From the NCBI GenBank assembly GCA_030268105.1, contig BSDZ01000004.1:5129001-5193000 (forward strand): a DNA stretch of 64,000 nt, in the 5' to 3' direction. The notes beneath the pieces were generated by a model. The model was given only the letters and a program-made list of their open reading frames with translations, searched no databases and was not told the DNA's origin. Below are positions 1 through 11,926 of the stretch, piece after piece. This DNA is from Volvox africanus. Taxonomy: Eukaryota; Chlorophyta; Chlorophyceae; Chlamydomonadales; Volvocaceae. Positions within the stretch are counted from its first letter, which is position 1. Each line of letters starts with the position of its first letter. Made by a program: the position numbers and the translations under genes.

Positions 1-1652
1 CGCGGTACGGAATATGAAACACATAAAACACAGCAGGGACGTGCGGGGTGCAAGTCTTGGGACCAGACCCGGAGAGTGTCATGGCGGTCACGCTGTCGCG
101 GCGTCGAATTTGGGCTGTGCCAAAAAGCCTTTGAGCTCCAACCCCGAAGCGCCCCCGGGCAGGTCTCCAATCCTCGGTAATCGGTACGATGAAGTATGCT
201 GTACGGCATACACGCACGCTATTTTCCTCTCTCACGATATATCAGCCAACCGTCATAGGCCACTTAACCTCCTATATTTTCCTTATTCTTTCCACACATA
301 CGTACCGGGTGCGAAGCCGTACACCGACACGCACTCGCCCGGTGTGGCCACCCGCAGCGCCCGGCGACCCACCCCTACCGCGGCAGCGACCTGAAGGGGG
401 TCGAAGAAATAAGTGGCCGAGAGCCTTAATGGAGGAGCGAGTGGGTTATGTTGGCGAAAACCGAAAACACTGAGTACGGACACCCCCGGCTACAGGAGCC
501 GTCACAGGCGGGTGCTCAAGGATGACGGGATGGGTAACAGGCATAAGGCCCAGGGTCGGACGCAAGTGAGGTGCGCGGCGATTTGGAAAAAGAGAAAGCA
601 AAGCCGGAGTTGGCGGGAGGGGTTCATGGCGGGAGGGGAACAAATGATAAAGTGTGAGGGGAACGGGCAAGTATGGCACGTCTTAAGGCACTGTTTCATA
701 TTGAAGGATATCATACACAAATTTGTCCCGCTCCTTCCTAGACGTCAGCACCTGCCAGCCGCCGCCGCCGCCGCCGCCGCCCCTCCCGCTAGAAGCTGCC
801 GCCGCCGCTGCTGCAGCAACAGCAGAACCGCCGGCCAACGGCCGCCACGACCGCCGCCCCTGCGAACAGCCGCACCCCACCGCTTCATGGCGGCTCCACC
901 GCTGCCGCCGCCGCCACAGGAAACCCTGCAAAACTGCTCCGCCGCCGCCGTCACCAGCGCCCTCCGTGGCGTGGCGGCTGCGGCGGCTGAAGGCAACGCG
1001 GCCTCCGGTATCATTCCGGCAGCGGTTGCGGCTGCAGCGACGAACGGTGATGCAGCGGCGGTGGCGGCAGCGGCGGTGGCGATGGCAGCAGCGGCGATAA
1101 AAGACTGCATCTCGAGTCCACCGCCAGCCACGTCCCCACCAACCGCACCACGAAACCCCAGGCACCGACCCAGCTTCCCCTCCCCGTCCCCCTCCCCTTC
1201 CAGAGTGCCCGCCCCTGCCTTATGCCAGTCCAGCCGCCGGTCACCTCGCACCACCGCCAACCATGGCTTGCCTCCCGCCAAGACGGCGACGCTTTTGGCC
1301 ACACGGCACAGCGGTACGGCGAGCGTATTTGCGGCGTCGACAGCTGTGGCGGTTGCGGCGGCTACTACCGCTGCCGCCGTCGCTGTGGAAGCTGCTTGTG
1401 CCCCGCGGAGTGGCGAATGTGAGCGGGGGGACCGAGTTCCCGGGGCAGCTGCGGCACCGTTTGTATCCGGAGGTGTGGGGGTTTGGGGAAGCCAATCGGT
1501 GATGTCAAGTCGTCCTCTTAAATTTAGAAAGACGAAACGCTACACCCAAGTGATTTCTAACATCACTGTGTAGGTGATGATTAAAAATTATGTAATTGGC
1601 GCCCGCCGAAGATTAAAACGTACGGTGCTCTTCCCGTCCAAACCGTGCCGGC
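1..1652. other. Low-complexity region without a certain gene
   Basis: From about 760 to 1400 the DNA is built from GCC/GCG/CTG-like triplets, so long alanine-, glycine- and proline-rich frames are open on both strands (for example 413-1573 plus and 745-1302 minus). No conserved domain is visible in any of them and I cannot choose a strand. The stretch 1-700 holds scattered GTACGG motifs and no convincing exon. It lies downstream of the MUT-7-like gene on the minus strand, so part of it may be that gene's 3' untranslated region. No TTACA (minus-strand TGTAA) polyadenylation signal was found here. Confidence 0.5.
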
Positions 1653-4600
1653 CTACGCTATGTGGTTTGCCGTACCTCCCTCGGTGGCCCGACACGGACA
1701 TGGAACGCCGCCGTCTCCAAGAGATATCCACCGTACGGCAGCGTGAAGGCCGTACCGATTCAGAGCCGCCGCTACATTCGGCGGCAGCGCAGTCGTGAGG
1801 CTGCCACCGCTGACGGCGTCGCCGCCGCCATTGCTGCTGCTGATGGTGCCCGACGGCGTCGCTGTAGACGGTGCCGTACGAAAGGAGGTGCCATAAGATT
1901 TCGTAAGGGCCTTGATCTGGGTCTTGTACTGCTGTACTCCTGTGGGGGTGCTGCTACTGCTACTGCTACTGCCTATCGCTGCCTCTGCCGCTGACATTGT
2001 TACCTCTTCCACTACTGCCAACCCTGAGGCTGCTGCCGACGACGATACAGCCCCAGCTAAAACCGCGCCTCGAAGGATCTCGCCCCCTGCTGCTATCGCC
2101 GCCTTGGATCTGTCGTCCCATGAGGTACATGCACATGGATCTGTACGACAACCTTCCGCGCCGGTTCCCGACGCGCTGCGCTCCGAAGCACTGCCGCCCT
2201 CACCAACGTCAACACCGCCTCCGCCGCCGCTGAAACCCGAATAGCTCGTAATCCCACCACCACCACCACCACCGCCGCCGCCGCCGCTATCATCGTCCAA
2301 ACCCCCATTACTAGGTGGCGAGCCGTTTGGTAGCTCGGTCGACGCTGCACCCGCCGCCGCCGCCGCCACCGTTACCCCCTGCGGTGCGCGAGGGCAGCTG
2401 GCCGGGGGAGAGTGGGCAGCGTGTAGCACTGTCTCGTGGCATCGAGCGCCGTACACACACATTCGATACGCGCCACTTAAAATCTCTAATCAATGTTTGC
2501 CGCAGTGGTTTAGATCCAACTCCCCCCCGACGCAGCTCTCTGCTTACTCAAAATCTCCCGCTTCATGTCAGTACACGAACCGGTCTCTTTTCCTCGAGTG
2601 ATGCTCCGTCAGAGGACGAGCGCATATCCGCAGAACGTGGGGTCCCTAACCCCTCCCCTCCCCTCCCCTCCCCTCCCCTCCCCTCCCCTCCCCTCCCCTC
2701 CCCTCCCCTCCCCTCCCCTCCCCTCCCCTCCCCTCCCCTCCCCTCCCCTCCCCTCCCCTCCCCTCCCCTCCCCTCCCCTCCCCTCCCCTCCCCTCCCCTC
2801 CCCTCCCCTCCCCTCCCCTCCCCTCCCCTCCCCTCCCCTCCCCTCCCCTCCCCTCCCCTCCCCTCCCCTCCCCTCCCCTCCCCTCCCCTCTTTATTCTTT
2901 TCCAAAGCTCAGAAGAGAAAAAAAGGGGACGGAAGAGAAAGAGTAGAGAGGAGGGAAGGTAAAGAGAGGGAGAAGCGAAAGAGATCGCCCTCCTCTATCT
3001 TGTCCCCACCTGCGCCTCCGCCCGTCGCGTCGCCGCCGCCGTCATCGCCACACCAGCTATCCCCGCCACGAACGGCTGGGTCTTTTCCGCCGCCACCCTC
3101 TCCGCCAGCCCCTCCGGCAACCGGTTGTGGAATGCGTCCCACAGCCTGAGCAGCACGTGAGCGTCCTGGGCAGCGTACGTCAGCTGGCGGGGGCTGAGGG
3201 GTCGTGCCTCCCAATTAGATACCTGGGTAGTGGTGAGCAACAGCACGCACGAGGATGGAGGGAGAGAGGAAAAACAACAACCAAATAAACAGGAGAAAAC
3301 GGGGTTTCGATCGCGGAACATGTGTGGTTCAATGGTGAAGTTTTATTTGCGTAAATTCTTCCCCTTCCTCCATTTACGCATACATTAACACATACGCACA
3401 TACACATGTATACACACGCCAGCACTGCCTGTATTGCCCCTTCTACGACATTTTGACCCCATTCCCACACAGCTAATACACACACGCATACGCGCGCGAG
3501 ATGACATGTTTTCCACCTGCCTCCCCACTCCCCCACTGTCGCGCACATCCCCGCACCTGCATGGCTTTGTCCAGGGGCTTCCCCAGCAGGGTTTCCGCCA
3601 GAGTGGATAGCCCCGCTTGAAAGGCGCGAGCGGGCAGAGACAGGGGCGGCGCGTTCTGTGTTTTGGGAGATAGCAATAATCACCATTGGAGGTACAAGTC
3701 ATTTCACTTATCAGTAATATGTAAAGGGACTCCTTGTGGGGTTAGCGAGAGGGAGTGGGGGAGAGGTTAGGAGTTGATGGGGCGGGGGGTTGTCAGCAAG
3801 GGCAGAGCGAGGGAAGAGCGAGGGAGAGGGGGAGACCGAGAGAGGGGGGAGAGGGAGAGAAAGAGGCCAGCAACACTCAAGAGCTGATGAGGTCTGCGAA
3901 TGCCTTCCAGGGGAAACTATTTGCACCTTGCATGAGTCCCCCCGTCCCAACCTGTCTCACGGAAAACCCCCGCAAAACACACACACACACATACACACAC
4001 ACACGCGCGCGCGCTCGCTCGCGCGCTCAAAAACACATACATTATCACACACACATACACACCCGGGGTTTTCCCCACACTGATCGAACAGACTCGCCTT
4101 GGGTCTGGTGGCCTGCGCTTGCGCCGTGACGTAGGCCTTCCACATGTCGTACAGATCTAGGGTGGCCCCCACCCGCCGGAAGGCTGCCACATGGGGGTAC
4201 GACGACGCCAGTTTGCCCAAGTCACCTGCATTAACCCATTCCCAGCAGTCCCCGTCAGCGGGTTTGAGAGTACGAATGCAAAGACAGTCCGCGGGTGTTG
4301 GGGGGGTGGGGGACGGGGGGGGAGGGATATCATATGCCGCTGCTCCGAGACATACCTTGCTCCCCCCTCTGACACATACACACACATACACACGCACAGG
4401 AACGCACACATTACATGCACACACGTTTGTCCCTCCTTCACTCCCCCCTCCACACATACACACAACCACATCTGCTTACCCGCCAAACCGAATCCCAGCA
4501 CCAATGCGCCGCCCTGACCAAACAGCGGCGCCAATACGTAGTCGATGTCCAAATTAGGCACCGGAGGGGCCGGCGCCGCTGCAGGAAGCCCACCGGCAGC

Positions 4601-7600
4601 AGCACTGGCGGCGGTGGCGCCAGTGCTGCCACCGCACAGCGCCAAAAGATCAAAAAGTACGGCAAACTCGTGAGTGGCGACCTGGAGCAGGGCCGCACGG
4701 GTGGGGCCACCGCTGCCAGCCTTGCCGCCACCACCGCGGCGAGTGGCGCCATTACGGCGGCGGCGGCGCCACATCTCCCCTTCCCCGTCCTCTTCTCCGT
4801 CCTCCTGCTCTTCCCGCTCCCCGATAACCTCTTCCCCTACCGCCTCATCCGCTGCTGCAACCTCCTCCTCCGGCTCCTCCACCAAATCAGCCGGGCCCTG
4901 CGCGGCCGCCCGCCATTCCACGTCAATGCCCAAAACCCTCGCGCCAGCGAGTGCAGCCGCAGCGGCACGAAGACCCGTGGGGCTGTCCACGAACAGTACG
5001 GCATTAGGCGGTAGCTCTAGCGGTAGGTAGCGCTCCGCACGGGCAGCCTCCTGCGCTGCCAGCTGTACGGGATCCAGATTCAAGGATCCAGGGGGGAGGC
5101 CAAACCTCTTCCGGTATTCGTCTGCGAGGACGGCTTCGCCCGCCTCCACCATCTGGTGGGCAGGATAGGAGAGAAGGGAGGGGAGGACAGGGACTTCTGC
5201 TTTTTATTCTTTTTATACAATTTGTTTACTTCTCTGGCGGACGGGAGGCGGCGTGAGGAGGATGGCTGCGGTCCTTGATGGCGTCGTCTTCCCGCACTGC
5301 ACCTCCCCCTGATTCATATGAAAGCCCCAGTACGACTCAAACCGCATCACATCCATCCTAATACACACCCATGTACACATACACATACACATACACCCAT
5401 GTACACATACACATACACGCACACGGCGGCACCTGCTGGAGCAGCTCCATCTGCATGGCGGCGTCACTTCCGGCGAAGGTGGCCGCCACCTCCCAGACGC
5501 GTTTCGAAGCCAACTTGGACAGCGCGGCGCGGCGGTAGCGGGCCTCGATATCCGGGAACTCCTGAAACATGCGTGCATGGATGGATGGGGGGGAGGTGGG
5601 GGAGGAGGCGAAGTGTGTATGGAAGACGAATAAACGAGATACGATACCGCAGTGTGATGGGGGAAGGGGGGAAGTTGAATAAACGAGGGGGACGGGGGGG
5701 GGACAAATGTAATATATAATAGCAGTCGTATAACCTCACCGCCTTTAACCCGAACATGCGAGTGGCTCGTGCCGCCGCTTTCAGGCGGTCCGCCGCGATG
5801 CATGTCTCCACGAACACCACCTGGTCGGGGATCGAGAGGGGGAATTGGGAGGGTAGGGGGAGGGAAGTGGGATAGGAGGGGGGGATTGGGAGGGTAGGGG
5901 GAGGGAAGTGGGATAGGAGGGGGGGATTGGGAGGGTAGGGGGAGGGAAGTGGGATAGGAGGGGGGGATTGGGAGGGTAAGGGGAGGGAAGTGGGATAGGA
6001 GGGGGGGAAAGTGGGAGATGTGGAGGAGTCAGCGGACAAGATTAGGGAAGAAGACTCTTCAACCCAACACCTCATTGGTTTTGTCTTTTGACCCGGGCCC
6101 TGGGCCCTCCCCCCTTCCGTTATCATCGAATGAGCTCCGAAGGGCGGACCCACTGGGAAAGAAACGAACATCCTGTTAACACAACCACCAACCAACACGA
6201 CGTAAAAATCCAAATCCGAAGAGACAATTCTCCGCTCTGTCAAATGAGACCGAATCTGACAACGGACGGACCACACTGGGGTGGCGGTGTGGGGGGAGAG
6301 GGAGGGGGGGGCGGCGGGGGCACGGCGGTGGGGTGGCACGACAGTGTCGTTGTGGGTCTTGCTTCTGGACGAGGACACCTAGGAAAGGATAGAGGCGCTA
6401 TCCAGACTTCCACTCCCCAAACCCCAATCCCCTTCATCTTTCTAAAAAGACCCACTCACTGTTTTGTTCCTCCTCCCTTGTTTTTCTCCTCGCCCTCGTT
6501 CACACCTCTCTTCCTCACGCACACACACACCTCCTCCCCACTCGCCACTTGCGCCATCGCCAGTCCATGTAGAAGTGTACGGACAACTGCATCCCGCATG
6601 ATTCTTCGTTATGCGGATGTTTGTGCGATCCCGAGCGCAGTGGGTGAGGGTACTTTCTCCCCATCCCCATCCCCATCTCCCGAAAAGAAACCCAGTTCCC
6701 AAAGCATCTCCCTGGGCGGCCACCATCCAACAAAACCCTGAAACCCTATACACTGTCGGTATTGACCAGTAGCAGTAGCAGTCGCAATAGCAATCGCAGT
6801 GGCAGTAACAGTGGTGCGCTGTGAATCCGCCCTCCCCACCTGATCTCCTCGACTCAGTCCCGCTGCCCACTTCTCCGCCGCCCCCTCCTTGCCCTCCGCG
6901 ACCAGCCTGGCGAGCAGCGCTGGTCGATCCACCAGGTTCACCAGCAGCGCCTACCAACGGAGGAGGAAGAAGCGCCCGTTGGTGGACAGGGGGCTGGGCG
7001 GGGACCCAACTGGGTTTGACACGTTGTCTTCACCTCTCTCATCACCCCCTTCACCCGAACAAAACAGCCCCCCTCCTCCACCCACCCACATACACCACTC
7101 TCACCTGGAAATGAATGACCAGGCCCAGTCCTGGAGTGATGGTCACCCGGTCGCTCAGAAGCTCCGAAACCGCCGCCGCCAGAGCTTGAGGATCTGTGAC
7201 ATCATCGCTGGGAAGGGAGGGGAAGGAAACGGGACGCGGGGGGAAGAAAGAAGACACCAGCAGAATCAAATCACCATTAACACCATCGCCATCCCCTTCA
7301 CCACCACAGAGGTAAGGTCTCGGTACAACTTCCTTTTCAAAAGTCGTCATCCGATAACGTCTTTCAGTTAGCTGTTTAACGAACTGGACTGTATAGATCA
7401 CCCTTGCTCCTTTGTTTTTCGATAGTTTTGCGAACCATCTTTCCCTCCGCCTTCTGTTCCCCCCCCCCTTCCACCTGCCTCACCAGCTTACTCCAAGCAC
7501 CTGAGCCACTTTGAGGGCGATACGCGCATGGCGGGGCTGGCTGCAGCAAGCTTCGAACAGCCTAAGCACCCGGGTGTGGTGTACTGGCAGTAGGGCCCCC

Positions 7601-8340
7601 AGGTCCTGCTGCTGTTGTTGCTGCTGCAGATCTGAGTCGTCGACCGCCATTTGACCGCCATTGCGTTGTTGTCCTTGCTGCCTTCTGGAGTCCTTGTTTT
7701 GCTGCTGCTGTTGTTGGAGTAGCTCCAGCAGCAGGTGGCTTATCGTTCCGCTGAGGCCACCGAGGTCCTTCACCGGCCTCGCCTGCTGTCCCTGCAGCTG
7801 CTGCCCATTGACCCCCTGGGGCACATCTGAGGCATTACCCTGACTCAAAGAGCTGACCGCAACAGCGGTGGTGGCAATGGGGACCGGCGCAACAGTTCCT
7901 GGGGCCGGCACCGCCATGGCTGTCGTTGCCGCCACCACATCCATATACAGTGCAGTAGTCGCGATTCCTGCGCCTGCATCTTCGGGAGCTAAGTCGGGGG
8001 AGGTGCCGGAGGACGGTGCGCATTGCGTGGAGGCGTGGGCTGGCCCGGCGGGGCCCGGGGCCGGGGCCGGGGAGCTCGCTGGGATGGGCCGGGCTGCGTC
8101 AGCGCCCAGTAATAACACCTCTAAGCAACACAGGAGAAAGTCAAGGCTTCGACTTGGATCGACTTTTTTGAAAAATATGGAACTGAGGCTTTGTTGAACT
8201 GATTTAAAATGAGATTGCGGTGATTGAAGCTGGACCTGGACGGACTGCAGAAATAGCTCGGGATTTGCCGCTTCCACCAGCGCGACCCAGTCGGGAGGTC
8301 CAGCTGAATCTAATGCAGGCATTCGTTTCATTTGTGACAT
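1653..8340 (-). CDS. MUT-7/EXD3-like 3'-5' exonuclease (DEDDy family)
   Basis: A multi-exon gene read from 8340 down. Exons: 8340-7484, 7207-7105, 6950-6840, (optional 6586-6542), 5820-5740, 5561-5433, 5152-4480, 4225-4059, 3655-3557, 3222-3010, 2378-1653. Phases agree at each join. The N-terminal part is helical and glutamine-rich, with a segment EFPDIEARYRRAALS typical of MUT-7/EXD3 proteins. The nuclease domain keeps every DEDDy residue: D and E in GIDVEW, D in AGDLGKL, and Y and D in YAAQDAHVLL, plus the usual GLSTLAETLLGKPLDK and NWEARPLS segments. An acidic/Arg insert interrupts the domain between motifs I and II. The last exon is Gly/Ser/Ala-rich. If the intron 3009-2379 is not removed, translation stops at 2995. 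In animals MUT-7 acts in RNA silencing and EXD3 is poorly characterised; the role here is inferred. About 1052 residues. Confidence 0.87.
2651..2890. repeat. (CCCCT)n pentanucleotide array, about 47 copies
   Basis: An almost perfect CCCCT tandem array. It sits inside the last proposed intron (3009-2379) of the minus-strand exonuclease gene, so the transcript would carry GGGGA repeats, which can form G-quadruplexes. The frames open through it (Pro-Leu-Pro-Ser and Gly-Glu-Gly-Arg repeats) are consequences of the repeat, not genes. Confidence 0.97.
5832..6003. repeat. 41-bp minisatellite, about four copies
   Basis: A G-rich unit containing GGGATTGGGAGGGTAGGG recurs with its GGGTA cores at 5851, 5892, 5933 and 5974, a 41-bp period. 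It abuts the splice acceptor of exon 5820-5740 of the exonuclease gene, so in the transcript it supplies a long C/T-rich tract just before that acceptor. Confidence 0.9.
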
Positions 8341-9921
8341 CAAAAGCTGGAATTATTTTATCGGAAACTGTTCTGTTCGCAAATCGCAGCAGCTCTATGG
8401 CAACAGAAACCTTACGTCAGAACTGCAAGTCAGCATATGCTGCCGGCAACCTCAGTATCAAGTATCTGTCCTGAAAAGTTGCGAACAGTACTGAGCGGGC
8501 ACACGTGTGTTGCCTAATGTCTAAAATGGTGCTGCACTGGGCCTACCCGTCGGCGACCAGGTCGTTAGACCTGCACGACAACTGACGCCGTCCATCCTAA
8601 GACCTCAACTTTGACTCAGATAACGATTGCATGCAGGAAACGTTTGATCATACATGCCGCGTCACAGTGCGCTGCGTCCATCGCGCAGGCGCAAAATGGT
8701 GCATCTGGCCACGGCCCTGCTCGCGACCGCTGCAACGGTCGGGGCTGTGTTCGCAGCAAGGTAAGCCAATTGAATATCTTGCCCTGATAGTAACAATTTG
8801 TAAAATCAGGTTACGGTACTTCTTGTGTTATTTGCCCGCACCGAATCACTTCGCGCAACCATGATTGCGCGACGCTCGCGCACAGCACCTGGTTCCTGCG
8901 TCGTCACCCCAATCGCCAGAGGACTATGTTGGCTCGGCGCTCCAACGAGGAGAGCCACCCGCAAAGTAATGGCGTCGCGGCGGTCGCAGACGACCTTGGG
9001 CCGGTGACTCAGGTACAAATTCATCCCCATGTCTCCAGAGTCCGAACCCCAGACTGGCGCATTTCGGATTTCCCCTCCCCCCTTCAATGAGGAAAGGAAG
9101 CGCTCAGAGTTGATATGACCGCCCTGCCAGGGATCGACGGGCTCGGAGAAACAAATTGATGCAGTTTTCCCTAGTCAGAGCGAGGACGGGGCGGGCGTGG
9201 GTGGGTGGGTATGAAGATAGGAAGCTGGGAAAGCTATGAGAAAACAGATTATTTGTCCCGTGGCTGACGTTGATCCGGATTTTATCAGTTTCTGGTTTCA
9301 CCATAGCCGATGACCAGCCGTCACGTAGACTACACTTACGCAGGATAGGGGAAGCGGAGCAAGCAGACTCGTACTTTTAATTCGTACAGCCTCCTCTCCA
9401 GACAAGTGTGCCCTAACTCCCAACCTCCATGCAATGTGAAAACGTACACGACCTGCCCAGTGGCCTCGTCATCTCACCTCAATAGTGCCAGCATACCGCT
9501 CGTCTGTATAATGCCCTCCACACTTGTAGGAGGCCAATGACTGGGCGGCGTTGTACAGCAGGATGGCGGATGAGTTTGAGACAAGAGGTACGACAAAAAG
9601 GCGGGTACGTTGAGTAAGCATGCAGGCGGCAGATAGAGTTGAAGCTGGGAGGCGCGAGCGTCCGTCTTGTCACCACTGTCATCACTGCACATCACCGCTA
9701 TTGCGGCACAAACCATCTAATCCCTTCCGGTTTCATCCCGCACTTGCGGCCCGAGGGAGCGTCCCTTGCTCTGAGCGCAATCTACGAACTACCAATCTAC
9801 ATAAACCTTATCAGCCCACCAATTCACCATCAACCCCCACTCAACCCACTCAGCCCACTCAGCCCACTTACATTAAACCGAGCCGTACCCCACTTGCCTC
9901 ACAGACTTAAACCCTACGGTA
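8341..9921. other. Shared upstream region of a divergent gene pair
   Basis: This interval separates the starts of the minus-strand exonuclease gene (ATG at 8340) and the plus-strand 2H-like gene (ATG at 9922), so it should hold both promoters. I saw no TATA box, no coding-like open frame and no RNA gene. The last part (9820-9870) has a short CCCACTCAGCCCACT-type repeat. Confidence 0.5.
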
Positions 9922-11381
9922 ATGGAACCCCTCAAGTCCTGGTTCCACGGCGTGGAGGACCCGGAGGAGACGCCCTGGCCAAAAAAGTACACAGAGCTAG
10001 AGCCGCCACTGCAATTTGGATCCGTTCGATTGCTTGTCGTGCCGCTGGACGACTCGCCTGTTGTTCTGCGGATCGCGGCGAGCGTTACAGCGGACGTAAT
10101 GCGGCTGCTGCCAGAGGGCACTAAGGTACTGTTGACTGGGTTCTGTCAGGAATAGGTAGGGGAAGGGGATTACGGAGGAGACAGCTGCGGGTGAGTTACT
10201 TTCGGAAACCGTGCCTGAGGGCCAGTTGGGACATCTGACAGCTGTTGACCAAAGCTCGCTTCTCTATTTCTGGAGCTTTTCCTGCCTTTCTGATCTTCTG
10301 GATCTCCTGGACCTCCCTTTTTTGCTCGTGACCGTATCCCCCATCCCCCAAGTAGCTAACCCCCAAAGCAGGCAGAGCTGAATCTGCTCCCCCCATACAG
10401 CATAACCTCAGATCTGCAGCTTTACCTTCCTGCCCCCCGATCCTCTCCGGGTTTTGATCTACCCTCCCCTCCTCTCCCCCTCCTCCCGGAGGCAGGTGTT
10501 TGCGAACGCTCGGGGCAACTACCATTGCACAGTGTTCCACACCTCCCAGCCTAGCGACCCGCGCCCCGACCCCACTCGCCCCGACGGCGGCACTGACGTC
10601 TCCCTGGAGCCATCCCGACGACGCGTGCCGACCGAAGCAGAGTGGAAACAGGAGCTGGAGATTGTACGGCAACTGGTTTCGGCCACACCAGTGCCCGTGC
10701 TGCGGGTACGGGAGGGATAGTGACATCACCTTGGATCCCGTTAATGTGGTCGTGGGGTTTTGCTGTCTAGGCTGCTACGCGTCGTTGTCCCTTGGGTGCC
10801 ATAACTAAACTCAACCCTTCTCAACGGCAACCAAGTGAAATCAACCAAGCTGTAATTGCCCAACCAACTTAACCAAACATTTATGTCTTTCTCCCCCTGG
10901 CTGCTTTGGTTTCCCCTCCCTACACACACACACACACACGGCAGCTCGAGCGGGTGGTTCAGGCCTCCACTGGTGTACTGCTGCTGACGTGGACGGAAGT
11001 GGGAGAGGGCGCGGTCATGTCGGATCTGCGCCACCGGCTGCGGGAGGCCTTTCCCGGGGCGTCCACGAAGCAGGTGTGTACGGAAGGGAGGGACTGAAGG
11101 GCCCTATGCGTGGTCGGCCTACGTAACCTATGTCCCCTGCCCGTCACCAGGCGAGTATCATTCATTCATCGCTCCTGCGCATCGTCAGCCCACGGCCGCT
11201 CGGACGCCCTGCTGTGGACGCGATATCGGCGGCGTGTCGGCGCTGGACTGCTAAGCTCCGCGGCACCCGATACTCCCCCAAGACTCTGTGGTTCATTCGG
11301 GAAACAGAGTTCTCAACCATCGTGGGCGAACGAGAGGTGCTTACGTTAGGGGACGCCAATGCACCGCCTCGGCATTGGTGA
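9922..11381 (+). CDS. Uncharacterised protein with two H-x-[ST]-x motifs (2H phosphoesterase-like)
   Basis: Four exons: 9922-10125, 10496-10705, 10945-11073, 11151-11381, giving 257 residues. Every intron is in phase 0 with good GT-AG borders, and the start is a clear ATG. The protein has an HCTV motif at about residue 78 (in GNYHCTVFHTS) and an HSSL motif at about residue 186 (in SIIHSSLLRI), 108 residues apart. Paired H-x-[ST]-x motifs are the hallmark of the 2H phosphoesterase superfamily (LigT, CNPase, USB1 and relatives). C-terminal WFIRETEFSTIVGEREVL looks like a strand-rich conserved end. The regular exon structure and lack of low-complexity sequence argue for a real gene. I do not recognise a named family; the 2H assignment is inference from motif pattern only. 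A cyclic-phosphate or 2'-5' linkage substrate would be expected if it is right. Confidence 0.75.
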
Positions 11382-11921
11382 AAGCCCAAAAACGGTCTCC
11401 AGGCCGTCACTCAGGTCGTATGGATAAACTAAAGCCGCCTATGTTTGTTAGGAGGACATTGAGCTTGGAGATTACCAGGGGAGCCAGGCGACTGAGCCAG
11501 GGAGCAAGGCAAGAACAGGGAGGAGGTCGGCAGGAAGGTTGGAGTGTTTTGCCAGAAACCCGGATGTCCTGTGTCGGGAAGGATGGGCTGAGAGGCTCTT
11601 AGGTAGGGCTGTTGCGGGGAGAGGCTGTATTCCCACGGGAGGAGAAGACGGCGATGAGAGGGGGGCGTGGACGGGGACCAGGATGCGGACCAGGATCACG
11701 GGTGCTAACCACGAAACAGCGTGTGTAGAGGAGGAAATTACACGTGGGATAGGGTCGCGAGAGGAGGCTTAGAGGAGAGGCCACGTGTTGGAGGAAAGGA
11801 ACGGTCCTCTCCGGGACTCTGGGGTGTGACGGCGCGCCAGTGAGGTCTGGATACATGCATGGAGAGGCCGTGCTCATGCGCTTTCAGCGCCTGAGAAATG
11901 GCATAATACCAGATTTATATG

Positions 11922-11926
11922 TGTAA
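11922..11926 (+). promoter_or_regulatory. Putative polyadenylation signal TGTAA (2H-like gene)
   Basis: TGTAA is the usual polyadenylation signal of chlamydomonadalean algae. This is the first copy I found downstream of the stop at 11381, leaving a 3' untranslated region of about 540 bases. Confidence 0.45.

Noticed and set aside
413..1573. 386-residue plus-strand frame rich in alanine
   Set aside because: Opposite frames are equally open because of GCN-type repeats; no domain, no splice pattern and no reason to prefer this strand.
2315..3149. Long plus-strand frames of Pro-Leu-Pro-Ser repeats
   Set aside because: Produced entirely by the (CCCCT)n array; the real gene here is on the minus strand and the array is intronic.
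6442..6957. 171-residue minus frame over the exonuclease gene
   Set aside because: Out of frame with the conserved exon 6950-6840; only the short optional exon 6586-6542 in another frame is plausible.
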